Part shown: positions 61,315 to 64,000 of the stretch, in pieces
Position numbering within the stretch: the stretch's first letter is position 1
How the letters are laid out: every line of letters starts with the position of its first letter
Assembly (NCBI RefSeq): GCF_036689865.1
Contig: NZ_JBAHUQ010000003.1
Coordinates: 1-64,000 of the forward strand
Length of the DNA stretch: 64,000 nucleotides
Source: Magnetococcus sp. PR-3
GTDB taxonomy: Bacteria; Pseudomonadota; Magnetococcia; Magnetococcales; Magnetococcaceae
Direction of reading: 5' to 3'
The notes under the pieces: generated by a model
Seen by the model: only the letters and a program-made list of their open reading frames with translations
Database searches by the model: none
What the model was told of the DNA's origin: nothing
Program-made: the position numbers and the translations under genes

Positions 61315-64000
61315 TTATGGGGTGGGATGATCTTTAAGATAGGTCTGAAATTGTTGACGATCCAAAGGTCGGCTGAAGAGAAATCCTTGTACCTCTCCAC
61401 ACTGCAGATCACGCAAGAAGGCAAGCTGAGCATCTTGTTCCACCCCCTCTGCAACCACATCCAGTTTCATCGCTTGAGCCATAGAGATAATAGAAGTGAC
61501 GATGGATGCATCTTCCACACTGGTGGTGACATCTTGAATAAAGGATCGGTCAATTTTTAGGGCGTTTAGGGGAAAACGTTTCAGATAGCTCAAGGAAGAG
61601 TAACCGGTACCAAAATCATCAATGGAGATATGCAAACCCAAATGTCGTAACTGCTGAACGGTCTCAATGGTCTGCTCTGCATCCTGCATGGCGATGCTCT
61701 CTGTAATCTCTAACTCCAAACCATCCGCCTGCAAGCCACTGCTGTGCAGCGCCTGTTCAATATTGGCCACCAAGTTTGGATCCTGGAACTGTCGTGCAGA
61801 GAGGTTAACCGCCACACGTAGTGAGGGGTGCCCCTCTGTGCGCCACTGTTGGGTCTGTTGGCAAGCGGTTTGTAAAATCCAAATACCCATGGGCAGGATT
61901 AAACCGGTCTCTTCGGCCAGTGGAATAAACTGATCGGGCCCGATTAACCCCTGCTCAGGGTGTTGCCAACGGATCAGGGCCTCCATCCCCACCATCTGGC
62001 CTTGGCTTAAAGAGAGTTTAGGCTGATAGTGTAGCTGAAACTGTTGCTCAGTCAGGGCATAACGTAGATCCCGCTCCATGTTCATACGTTGATGATTGTG
62101 GCGGTTCATATCCTGAGTAAAGAAGATATATTGACCACGACCAGCCTCCTTGGCTTGATACATGGCGGTATCTGCATTTTTAGTCAGGGTTTCAAAATCC
62201 TCCCCATCTTCCGGATAGAGCGCTATACCAATACTGCTACCAATAAACACCTCTTGGCTTTTCAGCTGAAAGGGTTGTTTCAGTGACTCAATAATGTTCT
62301 GTGCAATTTTGGCCGCCTCAGCCGGTTGATGAATCCGTGGAAGAATAACCGTAAATTCATCCCCCCCTAAACGGGCCACCGTATCACTGCGTCGTAGGGT
62401 TTCACGAATACGCTCACTGACACTTTGCAACAGCAGATCACCGGCATCATGCCCTAAGGTATCGTTCACCAATTTAAAGCGGTCCAGATCAATAAAAAAC
62501 AGTCCGGTCTGGTCCTGGTCACGCGCTGAGATCTCCAGCTCATGCTCTAAACGATCCCGAAAGAGTGCACGGTTGGGTAATTTGGTTAGGGGATCATAAA
62601 AAGCGAGCCGCTCCAACTTTTCTTCTGTCGCTTTTTGGGTGGTAATATCTAAAAAAATGCCCACATAGTGGCTCACATGCCCATAGGCATTACGCATGGC
62701 ATTAATGGTGAGCCATTTGGGGAAAATCTCCCCGTTTTTACGTCGATCCCAAATCTCCCCTTCCCAACTACCTGCCTGTTTAAGGGCTTGCCACATTTGC
62801 TTATAAAAACCCTCATCATGCCGACCAGATTGGGTAATGGCAGGGCTTTGACCCATCACCTCTTCACGGCTGTACCCGGTGATCGCTTCATAGGCGGGGT
62901 TGATATCGGTAATCAGCCCCTCGGCATTGGTAATCACAATGGCCTCACTGGCGCTTTCAATAACCCGTTTGGCCAGCAGGAGATTATCCTCGGTTATTTT
63001 ACGCTCAGTAATATCCTGGATCGTTCCCGATACCCGTAGCGGTTTGCGGTTATGATCATACGCAACCTCACCTAACATAATAACCGAACGCACCTCGCCC
63101 GAGCGACGCAGCAGGCGGGTCTCAAATTCAAACCCAACTTCAGGATCAGCCAACGAACGGGTGACCCCCTGCTCTAAAAATTTGGCATCCTGTGGGTGGG
63201 TCCGACGCAGAATATCTTCAAAGGCCGGTTTAAAACTTTGGAGTGCCTCCCCAAAAATACGGAAGGTCTCATCAGACCAGAACATATGGCCACTCCCAAG
63301 CTCCCACTGCCAACTCCCCAGATGGGCAATCGCCTGTGCATGAGCCAGATTGGCCTGATTACGCATCAACGCCTGTTGGGACGCTTTGAGTTCTGTTATA
63401 TCCAACCCCACCACCAGATAACCCTGTTGAACATGGTTACCATGATTATGCACTTGGGTGATGGATAACCGGACTGGGAAGGTGCGTCCATCCTTACAGC
63501 GGTAGCACCACTCCCGTTCATCCACCTCACCCTGGCTGGCACGATACAGAATGGTCAACAGCGGTATGCTTAAGGGCTGATCACTCTCTATATGGATGGG
63601 TAAATGGCGATTTTGCAGCTCCATAGCATCATGCAGAGCATCCAACTTCATGTGCCCTAAAACTTCATGGGCCTCAAACCCCAGCTTACGTTGCGCTGCA
63701 GTGTTGAACTGAATGATCCGACCCGTGGCATCGGTGGCGATGATCATGGCATCGGCACTCTCCAAGATCGCCTCTTGCAGATCACTGACCACACGCAATG
63801 TCTCTTCAGCTCGTATGCGTTCTTGAAGTTGATTTTCCAATGCTTGAGTACGCTCACCCACCAATTTTTCCAAATGCTGACGGGTGGCCGTCACCTCCTG
63901 GTACATATGGTGAAACTTGTGGGTAAGTTGGGTAATCTCCTGAACACCTGGCTTTTGCTCAATCGGATCTGGGTCCACCCCTTTGGCAATGGCCTCCGCT
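61315..64000 (-). CDS. HAMP-PAS-PAS-PAS-GGDEF-EAL protein (5' end outside window)
   Basis: The frame is open through the window edge at 64000, so the N-terminus is missing. The first visible residues, ending in QEITQLTHKFHHMYQEV, are the end of a HAMP domain, which implies an upstream membrane sensor. Counting from the GTG at 63978, PAS domains lie at about 72-195, 210-325 and 333-450, GGDEF at about 458-620 and EAL at about 635-875. GGDEF (538-542) and the I-site RRSD (529-532) are intact, as are EALIRW (666-671) and DDFGTGYSS (787-795). The protein can therefore in principle both make and break down c-di-GMP, with inputs choosing between them. Confidence 0.95.
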   Translation of the reverse strand, partial: AEAIAKGVDPDPIEQKPGVQEITQLTHKFHHMYQEVTATRQHLEKLVGERTQALENQLQERIRAEETLRVVSDLQEAILESADAMIIATDATGRIIQFNTAAQRKLGFEAHEVLGHMKLDALHDAMELQNRHLPIHIESDQPLSIPLLTILYRASQGEVDEREWCYRCKDGRTFPVRLSITQVHNHGNHVQQGYLVVGLDITELKASQQALMRNQANLAHAQAIAHLGSWQWELGSGHMFWSDETFRIFGEALQSFKPAFEDILRRTHPQDAKFLEQGVTRSLADPEVGFEFETRLLRRSGEVRSVIMLGEVAYDHNRKPLRVSGTIQDITERKITEDNLLLAKRVIESASEAIVITNAEGLITDINPAYEAITGYSREEVMGQSPAITQSGRHDEGFYKQMWQALKQAGSWEGEIWDRRKNGEIFPKWLTINAMRNAYGHVSHYVGIFLDITTQKATEEKLERLAFYDPLTKLPNRALFRDRLEHELEISARDQDQTGLFFIDLDRFKLVNDTLGHDAGDLLLQSVSERIRETLRRSDTVARLGGDEFTVILPRIHQPAEAAKIAQNIIESLKQPFQLKSQEVFIGSSIGIALYPEDGEDFETLTKNADTAMYQAKEAGRGQYIFFTQDMNRHNHQRMNMERDLRYALTEQQFQLHYQPKLSLSQGQMVGMEALIRWQHPEQGLIGPDQFIPLAEETGLILPMGIWILQTACQQTQQWRTEGHPSLRVAVNLSARQFQDPNLVANIEQALHSSGLQADGLELEITESIAMQDAEQTIETVQQLRHLGLHISIDDFGTGYSSLSYLKRFPLNALKIDRSFIQDVTTSVEDASIVTSIISMAQAMKLDVVAEGVEQDAQLAFLRDLQCGEVQGFLFSRPLDRQQFQTYLKDHPTP

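Noticed and set aside
1-64000. CRISPR arrays, insertion sequences, riboswitches and rRNA
   Set aside because: No regularly spaced repeats, transposase genes, GEMM-type or other recognised riboswitch motifs, or rRNA sequence were found by reading the window.

Overview
The window looks like a chromosomal segment of a motile, signalling-rich, Gram-negative proteobacterium with moderate GC. Outer-membrane genes (LbtU-type porin, YdbH/YnbE/YdbL), a ubiquinone pathway (ubiC, ubiA, ubiD), three chemoreceptors and many hybrid sensor kinases all fit. The style (amylosucrase, hemerythrin and haem chemoreceptors, SBP-coupled kinases) resembles the magnetotactic cocci (Magnetococcus). That is inference from memory; no magnetosome gene or rRNA is present to fix it. 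I see no transposase, CRISPR array or intact prophage.

Layout. 1-1.8 kb: minus-strand tlpA-like/cutA/ccdA operon ending in a terminator. 2.2-6.9 kb: minus-strand ubiquinone genes ubiC-ubiA and ubiD flanking a REC-HATPase regulator. 7.1-10.8 kb: a tightly overlapping plus-strand operon rsmE-apbE-NusG_II-Gx transporter-mutY. 10.9-12.7 kb: a cNMP-PAS-PAS-GGDEF protein. 12.75-14.0 kb: tRNA-Arg(CCT), followed by a small foreign-looking segment in which two consecutive reading frames are each broken by an in-frame stop codon. 14.1-15.5 kb: trmO, a small hydrolase and a small lipoprotein. 15.6-24 kb: a triple-SBP BvgS-like kinase, a stand-alone SBP, a Cache chemoreceptor, a secreted GlcG/HbpS-like protein and a small unknown gene. 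24.3-36.4 kb: a four-PAS cytosolic hybrid kinase, an LbtU-like porin, the ydbH-ynbE-ydbL operon, and a TorS-like kinase overlapping an amino-acid-type SBP gene. 36.6-41 kb: two Sel1-repeat exported proteins and amylosucrase. 41-45.4 kb: a c-haem chemoreceptor, an ABM-like protein with a palindromic promoter region, and small unknown genes. 45.6-51.5 kb: an HD-GYP variant, a GNAT acetyltransferase, a GAF-sigma54 activator, a sialidase-fold protein and a STAS protein. 52-57.7 kb: a PhnD-PAS-PAS receptor coupled to a Cache-PAS-PAS hybrid kinase, and two small proteins. 57.8-64 kb: a dCache-HAMP-MCP-CZB-hemerythrin chemoreceptor and a HAMP-PAS-GGDEF-EAL protein cut by the window end.

Functional reading. 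About half of the coding length is sensory: three chemoreceptors, four hybrid kinases, two full GGDEF proteins (one with EAL) and one HD-GYP variant. Periplasmic solute-binding domains recur as inputs: fused three times in one kinase, encoded beside kinases, or fused to PAS domains without a kinase. Two chemoreceptors carry direct redox or oxygen chemistry (a CxxCH haem site and a hemerythrin domain). That fits a cell that positions itself in oxygen/redox gradients, although no ligand can be read from sequence alone.
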